64,000 bases of DNA from the NCBI RefSeq assembly GCF_028743515.2, contig NZ_CP117969.2, positions 1,423,001 to 1,487,000 on the forward strand, written 5' to 3'. The DNA is from Imtechella halotolerans. Its GTDB lineage: Bacteria; Bacteroidota; Bacteroidia; Flavobacteriales; Flavobacteriaceae. The position numbers and the translations under genes are program-made. The notes beneath the pieces are model-generated. The model was given only the letters and a program-made list of their open reading frames with translations. It ran no database searches and was not told the origin of the DNA. Positions 37,482 to 45,858 of this stretch are shown here, piece after piece; positions within the stretch are counted from its first letter, which is position 1; each line of letters opens with the position of its first letter.

Positions 37482-37865
37482 CTACAAAGAACCTAAAACA
37501 TGTTTAAGATCTGAGATTTGATTTTCCCATAGCATTTTAGCTTCATCAACCTCGTCCTCTTCTGTAAAATCAGTTATAATAAGAGAAACGTCTTTGGTTA
37601 TTTCATCAACTACAATTCGCATTTCGAAAAATGTATCATCTTCGGCTTCTATCCAGCGAAATTTCACCAATTCATCTCCCTTTTTACGTAACAGCTTGGC
37701 TTGTTCTTCAGCATCATCCCATATGAATGTATATACCTCTCCACGAGAATTGACATTATCAGCAAACCATTCTGAAAGACCTGAAGGTGTTGAAATATAT
37801 TGATATAGCAATTGAGGGGAAGATTGGAATGTAAATTCCATTTCGTATTTTACTTTATTGTGCAT
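37482..37865 (-). CDS. START-like domain protein (AHSA1/SRPBCC)
   Basis: A 127-residue helix-grip protein of the START-like family known from Bacteroidota: FTFQSSPQLLYQYISTPSGL, GLSEWFADNVN, and a long acidic C-terminal helix. ATG 37865 is taken; the TTG at 37889 adds eight non-typical residues. Function unknown. Confidence 0.85.
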   Translation of the reverse strand: MHNKVKYEMEFTFQSSPQLLYQYISTPSGLSEWFADNVNSRGEVYTFIWDDAEEQAKLLRKKGDELVKFRWIEAEDDTFFEMRIVVDEITKDVSLIITDFTEEDEVDEAKMLWENQISDLKHVLGSL

Positions 37866-37950
37866 AGCTTGTTTATTTCTGTTGAACAATATAGGACTTA
37901 ATTAATAGCAAAGAAAGAAAAGAATTAAAAATATTTTTTTTGCCATAAGG

Positions 37951-37981
37951 TTTGCGGTATATAAATTTAGTTCTATATTTG
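37951..37981 (+). promoter_or_regulatory. Promoter of tRNA-Met
   Basis: TTTG (37951-37954), exactly 19 bases, then TATATTTG (37974-37981) form a perfect Bacteroidota promoter 27 bases before the tRNA. Confidence 0.75.
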
Positions 37982-38008
37982 CAGCCGCAATCAGGAATTG
38001 CGAGTCTT

Positions 38009-38082
38009 GGCGAGGTAGCTCAGTCGGTTAGAGCGCAGGATTCATAACCCTGAGGTCACGGGTTCAACTCCCGTCTTCGCTA
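38009..38082 (+). tRNA. tRNA-Met (anticodon CAT), elongator type
   Basis: A 74-base cloverleaf. The acceptor stem GGCGAGG pairs with CTTCGCT (two G-U pairs), the D stem is GCTC/GAGC and the T stem ACGGG/CCCGT. The anticodon CAT is at 38043-38045. The G1-U72 pair argues against the initiator; tRNA-Ile with a modified CAT is a less likely alternative. An A31-C39 mismatch ends the anticodon stem. The CCA end is not encoded. Confidence 0.93.
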
Positions 38083-38083
38083 C

Positions 38084-38113
38084 AAAACCCTTGTTTTTTG
38101 ACAAGGGTTTTTT
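38084..38113 (+). terminator. Terminator of tRNA-Met
   Basis: AAAACCCTTGT (38084-38094) pairs with ACAAGGGTTTT (38101-38111), followed by more T. It sits directly after the tRNA 3' end. Confidence 0.85.
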
Positions 38114-38264
38114 CTTTTAAAGATAGCAAATACATTAGCTGTTTTTAAGTGAATTTTTAATAGTATCACTAGCATCTGCATTGTATTAAAGAGATAATCG
38201 TACTTCCCTGAAATTCAACACTAGTTCTCATAAATTAATCACTTTAATCGCTTAAACTAGTTTT

Positions 38265-38295
38265 TTTGAAGTTTTCCTTTTTATATCTATCTTTG
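38265..38295 (+). promoter_or_regulatory. Promoter of the candidate small RNA
   Basis: TTTG (38265-38268), 19 bases, then TATCTTTG (38288-38295). This is the same geometry as the tRNA promoter 300 bases upstream. Confidence 0.6.
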
Positions 38296-38299
38296 GTTA

Positions 38300-38382
38300 T
38301 TAGAAAACACGTTTGATATTCTTAGCGGTGTAGATTTGGCTTTCATTTAAGTCCCTCCCGTCTGTTGAACGTGTTTTTTTTA
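38300..38382 (+). ncRNA. Candidate small structured RNA, about 80 nt
   Basis: The unit begins a few bases after a consensus promoter. AAAACACGTT at 38304-38313 pairs perfectly over ten positions with AACGTGTTTT at 38368-38377, and a T-rich run follows. The 54-base interior can form GGCTT with AAGTC, and AGAT with GTCT. It contains no ORF. Terminal pairing plus a U-tract is what an independent small RNA would show. The Flavo-1 motif and other Bacteroidota RNAs are comparison candidates; I cannot match it to one by eye. Confidence 0.45.
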
Positions 38383-38528
38383 TTTTTATACCTTCATACT
38401 ATTAGCATTGTAATTAAAAACCAAAGTCCATTGTCTTATAAACACAAGACATCGATATTAATCATCTTTTTGTATTAATTACACTTCAATTTCCTGATGA
38501 AAAGCTATTAAAATCAGCAGATTAATCT

Positions 38529-38536
38529 TAACTTTG
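38529..38536 (+). promoter_or_regulatory. Possible -7 box of the Mla-type operon
   Basis: TAACTTTG fits TAnnTTTG and lies 34 bases before the permease ATG. No TTTG at the -33 position was found. Confidence 0.35.
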
Positions 38537-38570
38537 AGAAGCACAACCAACTGCCAAAGGCGCTCATCCT

Positions 38571-39353
38571 ATGCTGTATTTTTCCAAAATTGTGTACTCT
38601 TTAAGGTCCTTTTTTCACGAGGTGGGTGAACTCAGCTACTTTTCATGGCGCTATTTAAAAGAAATTAGAAAACCTCCCTTTGAGTTTAATGAATTTTTGA
38701 AACAATGCTACCATTTAGGTAACCGATCTTTTCTTTTAGTTGGTATAACCGGATTCATCATAGGGCTTGTTTTCACTTTGCAATCAAGGCCAACCTTAGA
38801 AGATTTTGGAGCAGTAGCTTGGATGCCTTCCATGGTAAGCATTTCAATTATTCGAGAAATTGGCCCTATTATTACTGCATTGATATGTGCCGGACGAATT
38901 GGCTCAGGAATAGGAGCAGAATTAGGCTCTATGCGAGTTACCGAACAAATTGACGCCATGGAAGTTTCTGGAACCAATCCATTCAAATATTTAGTGGTAA
39001 CACGTATTAGTGCAGCGACCCTTATGTTGCCTCTACTAATTATCCTAGGCGATGCCATTGCAATTTACGCCTCCTATTTAGTTGAAAATATTAAGGGGAA
39101 TGTGTCATTTCAATTATATTACAATCAGGTTTTTGATGCATTGGAGTTTGGAGATTTATTACCAGCTACTCTAAAATCTTTCTTTTTTGGTTTTGCCATT
39201 GGTCTTGTGGGCTGTTACAAAGGATACTATTGTAAAAAAGGGACGGCTGGTGTTGGATTGGCAGCTAACTCAGCGGTGGTAATAGCTTCTATGTGCATTT
39301 TTATCATTGATTTTGTAGCCGTATTACTAACGGATATTTTTTATGATTTATGA
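38571..39353 (+). CDS. MlaE-family ABC transporter permease
   Basis: A 260-residue inner-membrane permease of the MlaE/YrbE family that works with MCE-domain proteins in lipid transport. Hallmarks are FLLVGITGFIIGLVFTLQS, REIGPIITALICAGRIGSGI, GAELGSMRVTEQIDAMEVSG and the C-terminal AANSAVVIASMCIFIIDF. The stop overlaps the ATG of the ATPase gene (ATGA), which marks a tight operon with the ATPase and MCE genes. Confidence 0.92.
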   Translation: MLYFSKIVYSLRSFFHEVGELSYFSWRYLKEIRKPPFEFNEFLKQCYHLGNRSFLLVGITGFIIGLVFTLQSRPTLEDFGAVAWMPSMVSISIIREIGPIITALICAGRIGSGIGAELGSMRVTEQIDAMEVSGTNPFKYLVVTRISAATLMLPLLIILGDAIAIYASYLVENIKGNVSFQLYYNQVFDALEFGDLLPATLKSFFFGFAIGLVGCYKGYYCKKGTAGVGLAANSAVVIASMCIFIIDFVAVLLTDIFYDL

Positions 39354-40099
39354 GCATTAACCACCAACATAAAGTCATACACATTGAAAACCTTTATAAA
39401 AAGTTTGGAGACAACCATGTATTAAATGGTTTTAACATGGACCTATATGAAGGTGAAAATCTTGTCATTATGGGTAAATCGGGTTCAGGTAAATCAGTAA
39501 TGATAAAATGCCTTGTAGGACTAGAAACACCTGATAGTGGCAGTATAGAAGTAATGGGTAGAAATATGATACATATAGGTCGTGAAGAGCTCAATCAAAT
39601 TAGGACTGATATTGGTTTTCTTTTCCAAGGAAGCGCTCTATATGATTCCATGTCAGTGAGAGAAAATCTAGAATTTCCGTTACGACGTCACCTAAAGAAA
39701 TTTGAAGGCATAACCGACACTACCCCTCTTGTTGAAGAAGCACTTACCAATGTAGGACTATTACACACCATTGACCTAATGCCTGAGGAACTTTCAGGTG
39801 GAATGAAAAGAAGAGTTGCGCTAGCCAGAACCCTCATACTTCGGCCTAAAATAATTCTTTATGATGAGCCTACCACGGGTCTTGATCCGATAACATCTAA
39901 AGAAATAATAGATTTAATGAAATCCATTCAAAACACATACAATACTTCTTCTTTAATTATAACACATGATGTTGATTGCGCTCGTGTTATTGCCAACAGA
40001 ATGATTCTACTGGTAGATGGAATTAATTATGCCCAAGGAAGTTTCCAAGAACTTTCTTCTTCCAATGATCCAAAAATAAAAGCCTTCTTTAAAACATAA
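39350..40099 (+). CDS. MlaF-like ABC transporter ATP-binding protein
   Basis: A 249-residue ATPase with Walker A GKSGSGKSV, the Q-loop in DIGFLFQGSALYDSM, signature LSGGMKRRVALAR, Walker B IILYDEPTTGLDP and the H-loop His in IITHDVD. The signature and context fit MlaF. It energises lipid movement between the membranes; whether import or export is not shown. The MCE gene follows 4 bases later. Confidence 0.93.
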   Translation: MSINHQHKVIHIENLYKKFGDNHVLNGFNMDLYEGENLVIMGKSGSGKSVMIKCLVGLETPDSGSIEVMGRNMIHIGREELNQIRTDIGFLFQGSALYDSMSVRENLEFPLRRHLKKFEGITDTTPLVEEALTNVGLLHTIDLMPEELSGGMKRRVALARTLILRPKIILYDEPTTGLDPITSKEIIDLMKSIQNTYNTSSLIITHDVDCARVIANRMILLVDGINYAQGSFQELSSSNDPKIKAFFKT

Positions 40100-40103
40100 A
40101 GGT

Positions 40104-41072
40104 ATGAAAAAAACAAGCGCACAAAAAGTACAACTTGGCATCTTAGTATCGGCAGCACTTCTTATTTTCATCGTTGCTGTTTATCTTATAGGAAACCGTC
40201 AGAATCTTTTCCAAAAAAGTGTTCCTATAACTGCCGTTTTTAGTAATGTTAATGGATTAATGCCCGGCAACAATGTACGCTATTCAGGTATCAATGTGGG
40301 AACGGTTCGCTCATTGGAAATGATAAATGATACAGTCATTAAGATCCACATGGCAATTGACGAAAAAATTATACATCATATTAAAAAGGATGCCATTGCT
40401 ACCATTGGATCTGATGGACTTGTAGGAAACATGATAGTCAATATCATTCCAGGTAAAGGTCCTTCTGTATCCGTTCAGGCCAATGACAATATCAAATCCT
40501 ATAGCAAGATACGTACAGAAGATATTCTCAGCACCTTAAGTGTTACCAATGAAAATGCAGCAATCCTAACAGCTGATCTATTAAAAATCACAAAAGAAAT
40601 TACTCAAGGACATGGTACAGTAGGAATGCTTATCAATGACACTACCATGGCGAATGATCTTAAAGAGACACTCAGTAATCTTAAAATGGCCAGTGAACGT
40701 ACCAACCATTCTGTTGCCTCATTACAAGAATTACTCCATTCTTTACAACAGGAAAACAATGTAATAAGCCTTATAAATAGTCCTGAAACATCTCAAAAAA
40801 TTGAACAGATAATTGATCGAATCCATCACTCTAGTGGAGATATTGATAGTGTTATTACAAACCTTAACAGCACCATTTTAAATATAAAAGAAGGTGATGG
40901 ACTTTTAAACTATTTAGCCAACAACCCCGATCTAGTCCAAGAGGTTGATTCTACCATGAAAAATGTCCATATAGCCAGTGAACGCTTAAATGAGAACTTA
41001 GAGGCTTTAAGACATAATTTCTTTTTTAGAAGGTATTTCAAGAAAAAAGAAAAGGAGGCAAAAAAACAGTAA
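40104..41072 (+). CDS. MlaD/MCE-domain substrate-binding protein
   Basis: A 322-residue protein with one N-terminal membrane anchor (LGILVSAALLIFIVAVYLIG, about 10-30) and an MCE domain at about 40-115 (ITAVFSNVNGLMPGNNVRYS, later IGSDGLVGNMIVNIIPG). A long helical region fills the rest and ends in a very basic tail (RYFKKKEKEAKKQ). MCE domains form hexameric rings that carry lipids across the periplasm. It completes the E-F-D set; no MlaC or MlaB is adjacent. Confidence 0.92.
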   Translation: MKKTSAQKVQLGILVSAALLIFIVAVYLIGNRQNLFQKSVPITAVFSNVNGLMPGNNVRYSGINVGTVRSLEMINDTVIKIHMAIDEKIIHHIKKDAIATIGSDGLVGNMIVNIIPGKGPSVSVQANDNIKSYSKIRTEDILSTLSVTNENAAILTADLLKITKEITQGHGTVGMLINDTTMANDLKETLSNLKMASERTNHSVASLQELLHSLQQENNVISLINSPETSQKIEQIIDRIHHSSGDIDSVITNLNSTILNIKEGDGLLNYLANNPDLVQEVDSTMKNVHIASERLNENLEALRHNFFFRRYFKKKEKEAKKQ

Positions 41073-41103
41073 ACCAAGCTTTATTAATTTAATCCATAAA
41101 AAA

Positions 41104-41127
41104 ATCCGGCCATTAGCCGGATCTTTT
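41104..41127. terminator. Terminator between the MCE gene and glyA
   Basis: ATCCGGC (41104-41110) pairs with GCCGGAT (41116-41122). A- and T-rich flanks let it act on both strands, between convergent genes. Confidence 0.75.
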
Positions 41128-41143
41128 ATTAGATCAAAATATA

Positions 41144-42421
41144 CTATTCGTAAGCAAATAAAGGACGCTCACTCATCATTTCATTTACTTTGACAGAAAT
41201 ACCCTCAAGTACGTCATCGTTTTGGAAATTAACCAGCGCCTCGTCAATTAGAGCAACTATGGTTTCCATATCATTTTCTTTTAATCCACGCGTAGTGATG
41301 GCTGGGGTTCCTATACGGATACCACTGGTTACGAATGGGCTCTTATCATCAAAAGGAACCATGTTTTTATTCACCGTAATATCTGCTTTACCAAGGGCCT
41401 CTTCAGCCTGCTTTCCAGTTATGTCCTTATTACGAAGATCAATAAGCATCATGTGATTATCCGTTCCACCTGATATAATATTATAACCGCGCTTTACAAA
41501 CGCCTGAGCCATAGCTGCAGCGTTATGCTTAACTTGAAGCATATATTCTAAAAACTCATCTGTTAAGGCTTCACCAAAAGCAATTGCTTTAGCTGCTATA
41601 ATATGCTCTAATGGTCCTCCTTGGTTTCCTGGGAAAACCGCACTATCCAATAGAGAAGACATCATACGTACATCTCCTTTAGGAGTTTTTAAACCAAATG
41701 GGTTTTCAAAATCTTTCCCCATTAGGATCATACCTCCACGAGGCCCGCGCAACGTTTTATGTGTTGTAGTGGTAACCACATGACAATGTGGAATTGGATC
41801 ACTCAATATTCCTTTAGCAATAAGACCTGCCGGATGTGAAACATCGGCTAGTAATAACGCACCTACACTATCCGCAATCTCTCTAAATCTTTTGAAATCG
41901 ATATCTCTCGAATACGCAGAAGCACCAGCAATAATCATTTGTGGCTTTTCCTTTTCTGCTATTTCTTGGATTTTATCATAATTAAGTACCCCTGTTTCTT
42001 TTTCTACACCGTAGAATACTGGATTGTAAAGTTTTCCAGAAAAGTTAACAGGAGATCCATGAGTTAAATGTCCACCGTGAGATAGATCAAAACCTAGTAT
42101 CTTATCTCCTGGCTTTAAGCAAGCGGCAAATACAGCTGTATTTGCTTGCGAACCACTATGAGGCTGAACATTCGCATAAACAGCTCCAAAAAGTGTTTTA
42201 GCACGATCTATCGCAATATTTTCAACTTCGTCTACAATTTCACAACCACCATAGTAACGCTTACCAGGATACCCTTCGGCGTACTTATTGGTTAATACCG
42301 ATCCAGCAGCTTCCATCACTTGACTACTCACAAAATTTTCAGACGCAATTAGCTCTAAACCATGTAGTTGTCTTTCTTTTTCAGCTTCAATTAATTCAAA
42401 AATTTGTTCGTCGCGTTGCAT
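41144..42421 (-). CDS. glyA: Serine hydroxymethyltransferase
   Basis: Converts serine and tetrahydrofolate to glycine and 5,10-methylene-tetrahydrofolate. It is 425 residues. The PLP lysine is Lys222 in [14 protein letters not shown], Asp193 lies in [10 protein letters not shown], and HGGHLTHG sits near residue 115. The N-terminal ELIASENF is the family signature. It is divergent from fahA and appears monocistronic. Confidence 0.96.
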   Translation of the reverse strand: MQRDEQIFELIEAEKERQLHGLELIASENFVSSQVMEAAGSVLTNKYAEGYPGKRYYGGCEIVDEVENIAIDRAKTLFGAVYANVQPHSGSQANTAVFAACLKPGDKILGFDLSHGGHLTHGSPVNFSGKLYNPVFYGVEKETGVLNYDKIQEIAEKEKPQMIIAGASAYSRDIDFKRFREIADSVGALLLADVSHPAGLIAKGILSDPIPHCHVVTTTTHKTLRGPRGGMILMGKDFENPFGLKTPKGDVRMMSSLLDSAVFPGNQGGPLEHIIAAKAIAFGEALTDEFLEYMLQVKHNAAAMAQAFVKRGYNIISGGTDNHMMLIDLRNKDITGKQAEEALGKADITVNKNMVPFDDKSPFVTSGIRIGTPAITTRGLKENDMETIVALIDEALVNFQNDDVLEGISVKVNEMMSERPLFAYE

Positions 42422-42489
42422 TTTTTCAAGGTTTCGTTAAATAAAAGTCAAAAATAATAATTACATTCATTATCCTATTAGGAAAATGA

Positions 42490-42497
42490 TATATTTG
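42490..42497 (+). promoter_or_regulatory. Predicted -7 box of fahA
   Basis: TATATTTG matches TAnnTTTG and lies 37 bases before the ATG at 42535. The -33 region lacks a clear TTTG. Confidence 0.4.
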
Positions 42498-42534
42498 AAC
42501 AGGTTTTATTAAAAAAACAATTAATATTCTTATT

Positions 42535-43824
42535 ATGCCAGATATCACCAATGATCCCCTAAGAAAGTCATGGATAGATGTACCGGAAAACTCTGATTTT
42601 CCGATTCAGAACATTCCTTTTGGGGTATTTTTAACTCGTGAAGATATTATCACCATTGGAACCCGTATAGGAGACACTGCTATAGATCTTGGCGCTATGC
42701 ACCAATTAGGTTATTTTGACGGGATTCCTTTAACCGATGATATTTTTTTACAAGATAGCTTAAACGATTTTATTTCTGATGGCAAGAAAACATGGCGTTT
42801 AGTACGTAATCGCATAGGCGATATATTTGACAGTACAAACCCAGTCCTTCGCGATAATGAAAATCATCGAAACATTATCCTTTTTTCACTTGATGAAATC
42901 GAAATGCAACTACCTGTGCAAATAGGTGATTACACAGACTTTTATTCAAGTAAAGAACATGCCACCAATGTCGGCAAAATGTTTCGTGACCCAGATAACG
43001 CTTTATTACCAAACTGGTTGCATATACCGGTAGGTTACCATGGAAGAAGTTCAACGATAGTACCAAGTGGAGTGGCTGTAAGACGTCCTAATGGTCAAAC
43101 ACTACCCGTAGGAGAAACTCAACCTGTTTTTGGCCCTTCTCAGCGAGTAGATTTTGAATTAGAAACTGCCTTTATAACCACCGATGCCAATTTAATGGGA
43201 GAGCCTATTCCAATTGAAGAAGCCGAGGACTATATTTTTGGAATGGTCCTATTTAATGATTGGAGTGCCCGTGATATACAAAAATGGGAGTATGTTCCAC
43301 TAGGTCCGTTCTTAGCTAAAAATTTCGCTTCCTCGATTTCTCCTTGGATAGTAACCATGGATGCATTGGAGCCTTTTAGAGTGAAAGGTCCAAAACAAGA
43401 TCCCCAACCACTACCCTATTTACAACAAGAAGGTGCACACGCATTCGATATAAATCTAGAAGTTTCCATTCAACCGGAAAATACTGAGGAAACACTGGTA
43501 AGCACTTCCAATTTTAAATATATGTATTGGTCAATGGCACAACAATTGGCGCATCATACAGTTAATGGATGCCGTGTTAATTCAGGTGATATGATGGGAA
43601 GTGGTACTATTTCAGGACCAACAGAGGATAGTTATGGATCCATGATGGAACTTACATGGGGTGGAAAAAATCCTATCAAAATGAAGGATGGTACCGAACG
43701 AAAATTCATTAACGACAATGACACGGTTATTATGCGTGGATATTGTCAAAATGACGAAATAAGAATTGGATTTGGAGAAGTGTCAAGTAAACTTTTACCT
43801 GCATTTGATAGCAGTCAAAAGTAA
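42535..43824 (+). CDS. fahA: Fumarylacetoacetase
   Basis: Hydrolyses 4-fumarylacetoacetate to fumarate and acetoacetate, the last step of tyrosine and phenylalanine breakdown. It is 429 residues. The N-terminal domain opens SWIDVPENSDFPIQNIPFGV. The catalytic C-terminal domain has YHGRSSTIVPSG, VDFELETAFI (metal-binding Glu residues) and FNDWSARDIQKWEYVPLGP. The gene stands alone, with a perfect terminator downstream. The other homogentisate-pathway genes are not in the window. Confidence 0.95.
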   Translation: MPDITNDPLRKSWIDVPENSDFPIQNIPFGVFLTREDIITIGTRIGDTAIDLGAMHQLGYFDGIPLTDDIFLQDSLNDFISDGKKTWRLVRNRIGDIFDSTNPVLRDNENHRNIILFSLDEIEMQLPVQIGDYTDFYSSKEHATNVGKMFRDPDNALLPNWLHIPVGYHGRSSTIVPSGVAVRRPNGQTLPVGETQPVFGPSQRVDFELETAFITTDANLMGEPIPIEEAEDYIFGMVLFNDWSARDIQKWEYVPLGPFLAKNFASSISPWIVTMDALEPFRVKGPKQDPQPLPYLQQEGAHAFDINLEVSIQPENTEETLVSTSNFKYMYWSMAQQLAHHTVNGCRVNSGDMMGSGTISGPTEDSYGSMMELTWGGKNPIKMKDGTERKFINDNDTVIMRGYCQNDEIRIGFGEVSSKLLPAFDSSQK

Positions 43825-43874
43825 TATTATCCAAATCTTTACGATTAAATAACATTGTTATATATATTACTAGC

Positions 43875-43904
43875 AAACCTCGTAGGCGACCTACGAGGTT
43901 TTTT
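43875..43904 (+). terminator. Terminator of fahA
   Basis: AAACCTCGTAGG (43875-43886), loop CGA, CCTACGAGGTTT (43890-43901) and further T make a 12-bp stem. Confidence 0.88.
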
Positions 43905-43960
43905 ATATTTTTGGCACTGTAATTGTTTTGGGGCAATTAAACCACCTAAACAGATGTAAT

Positions 43961-45145
43961 ATGAAAAGACTTTTACTTATCTCCTCGGCCTTGCTAGTTT
44001 TTGCTTGTGGCGGAGTAAAAAAAACTCAGGAAGCACTTAATACCGGTAATTATGAAAGTGCCATTACTCGGGCGATCGAAGAACTTCGTAGTAACAAATC
44101 AAAAAAAGGAAATCAGCCTTATGTATATTTGTTAGAGGAGGCTTTTGCCAAAGCAACAGAACGTGATTTGGATCAAATAAATTTTTTAAAGAAAGATGGC
44201 AATCCTGCACATTTGGAAGAGATTTACCAATTATACCAAAATCTACAATCTCGCCAAGAACGCATTAAACCATTACTTCCATTACCTCTTATTGACGAAA
44301 ATAGAAATGCTGTTTTTAAACTAAAAGATTATTCTACAGAAACTCTGAAAGTAAAAAACAATTTATCTGAATATCTTTATAATAATGCGTCTACCTTATT
44401 GACAAAAGCGCGCAATAAGCATGACTATAGAGCTGCTTACGACGACTTCCAATATTTACAGAAAATCACCCCAAATTATAAAGATGTAACAACCAAAATT
44501 GATCAAGCTCATAAAAAAGGTATTGACTATGTAGTGGTATCTTTATTTAATGATACGGATAAAGTAATTCCACAACGGTTAGAAGCTGATTTATTAAACT
44601 TTAATACCTATGGTATAAATGACCTTTGGACCGTATATCATAGTAATCCGCAAAAGAACATGAAATATGATTATGCCATGGAACTAGCCTTCAAAGAAAT
44701 AATCATATCACCTGAACAAGTACGTGAGAGACAACTAATCAAGGAAAAACAAATCAAGGACGGGCAAAAGGACTTATTGGATAAAAATGGTAATGTAGTA
44801 AAGGATAGTCTGGGTAAACCAATTAAAGTGGATAATTTCAAGACCATAAAAGCGAGTGTTTATGAGTTTACACAATTTAAGAATGTGACCCTAACTGGTG
44901 CTGTCTCTTTTACGGATTTACAAAGTAAACAAATCATCAACTCCTACCCTTTAGGCAGTGAATTCGTTTTTGAACATATGTACGCTACAGCATCTGGGGA
45001 TCGCCGTGCATTAGACGATATTTTTCTGGATGCCATTAATCGTAGGCAAGTACCTTTCCCTAGTAATGAACAAATGATCTACGACGCAGGAGAAGATATT
45101 AAAGCAAAACTCAAAGCCATCATCTCTAGACATCGTTTCAATTAA
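43961..45145 (+). CDS. Hypothetical lipoprotein with TPR-like helices
   Basis: A 394-residue lipoprotein from ATG 43961 (ISSALLVFACGG, acylated Cys at about 17). The N-terminal third has repeat-like helices (EALNTGNYESAITRAIEELR). The middle contains ASTLLTKARNKHDYRAAYDD, and the C-terminal part is a mixed domain (VTLTGAVSFTDLQSKQIINS). No family is recognised. A TATTTTTG box at 43906-43913 could drive it. An upstream in-frame start at 43928 would bury the signal sequence. Confidence 0.75.
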   Translation: MKRLLLISSALLVFACGGVKKTQEALNTGNYESAITRAIEELRSNKSKKGNQPYVYLLEEAFAKATERDLDQINFLKKDGNPAHLEEIYQLYQNLQSRQERIKPLLPLPLIDENRNAVFKLKDYSTETLKVKNNLSEYLYNNASTLLTKARNKHDYRAAYDDFQYLQKITPNYKDVTTKIDQAHKKGIDYVVVSLFNDTDKVIPQRLEADLLNFNTYGINDLWTVYHSNPQKNMKYDYAMELAFKEIIISPEQVRERQLIKEKQIKDGQKDLLDKNGNVVKDSLGKPIKVDNFKTIKASVYEFTQFKNVTLTGAVSFTDLQSKQIINSYPLGSEFVFEHMYATASGDRRALDDIFLDAINRRQVPFPSNEQMIYDAGEDIKAKLKAIISRHRFN

Positions 45146-45170
45146 GATCGTTAAAAAACATTCGCACCAT

Positions 45171-45219
45171 TACTACAATACAACAAAGCTCATTGAATTC
45201 AATGAGCTTTGTTGTAGTA
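45171..45219. repeat. Perfect 34-bp palindrome between convergent genes
   Basis: Positions 45181-45214 read the same on both strands with no unpaired centre (centre GAATTC, ends CAACAAAG and CTTTGTTG). TACTA (45171-45175) and TAGTA (45215-45219) extend it after a short bulge. It lies between two converging stop codons and could act as a bidirectional terminator, although no T-tract follows. Confidence 0.85.
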
Positions 45220-45264
45220 AGTAAACTTCATAATTACAAATAAATAAAAACTATTGACCTTGTT

Positions 45265-45858
45265 TTAAGAAAATAACACGCAGGATTCATAATAACCTGT
45301 AATTGGATTCTGTTCTAACATTTTCTTTCCTATTACCTCTGAGGTATAATATCCATATAACGTGTAATGACGTACAAAGATTAAATATTTATAAATATAG
45401 TACACCTGCTTATTTTCCACTTCATCCTCTGGAGTTTCTAAATAAGTAAATATATCAGCTTGTTTTTCCCTTGTTACGTTAAAATACGAAGAAATAAGTT
45501 TTAAAAAGTCGTCCTCAGTTCCTTTAGAAATTTCCTTCTGAAATACCTTTTCAAACTTGACCTGAAAATAGTTCTGACCCTTTATAAAAACTACCTGCTC
45601 TTCTAAGGTTAGCACATCCTTAACCACTTTATCTATAAAATCTGATAAGGAAAGATCAGTGGCTCCAATAGTAGAGGAAACGGGAAGGATTATATTACAT
45701 ATTTGGGAAATAATAAAGAGTTGACTTTTATTGAGATACTGTTCCCCAGTTGATTCTTTTTCATTTTTACAAGAGGCCATTAATTGTAGTAAAAAAGGAG
45801 TACTGACCACACCCCCTAAAACTAATGGCATTTTTTCAAGTACTTCTCTTCTATTCAT
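45265..45858 (-). CDS. Gluconate 2-dehydrogenase subunit 3-like protein
   Basis: A 197-residue protein with a twin-arginine signal (MNRREVLEKMPLVLGGVVST) followed by a possible lipobox (LQLMASC). The mature part has the subunit-3 features QLFIISQICNIILP and TDLSLSDFIDKVVKD. In related sugar dehydrogenases this small subunit carries the GMC subunit through the Tat system. ATG 45858 overlaps the GMC stop by 8 bases; a TTG two codons upstream is less likely. It is the last gene of the locus. Confidence 0.85.
   Translation of the reverse strand: MNRREVLEKMPLVLGGVVSTPFLLQLMASCKNEKESTGEQYLNKSQLFIISQICNIILPVSSTIGATDLSLSDFIDKVVKDVLTLEEQVVFIKGQNYFQVKFEKVFQKEISKGTEDDFLKLISSYFNVTREKQADIFTYLETPEDEVENKQVYYIYKYLIFVRHYTLYGYYTSEVIGKKMLEQNPITGYYESCVLFS

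Larger units (their letters stand above)
38114..38570 (+). other. Gene-free stretch between the tRNA and the Mla-type operon
   Basis: No ORF of protein-like character was found in these roughly 460 bases. They hold the candidate small-RNA unit at 38265-38386, a small inverted repeat (TGTCTT at 38432-38437 with AAGACA at 38446-38451), and a -7-like TAACTTTG at 38529-38536 for the transporter genes. The rest (38114-38260) shows nothing I can name. Confidence 0.6.

Noticed and set aside
38708-39058. A 116-residue minus-strand frame inside the MlaE-type permease
   Set aside because: Exactly opposite a conserved membrane protein; mirror of its codon pattern.
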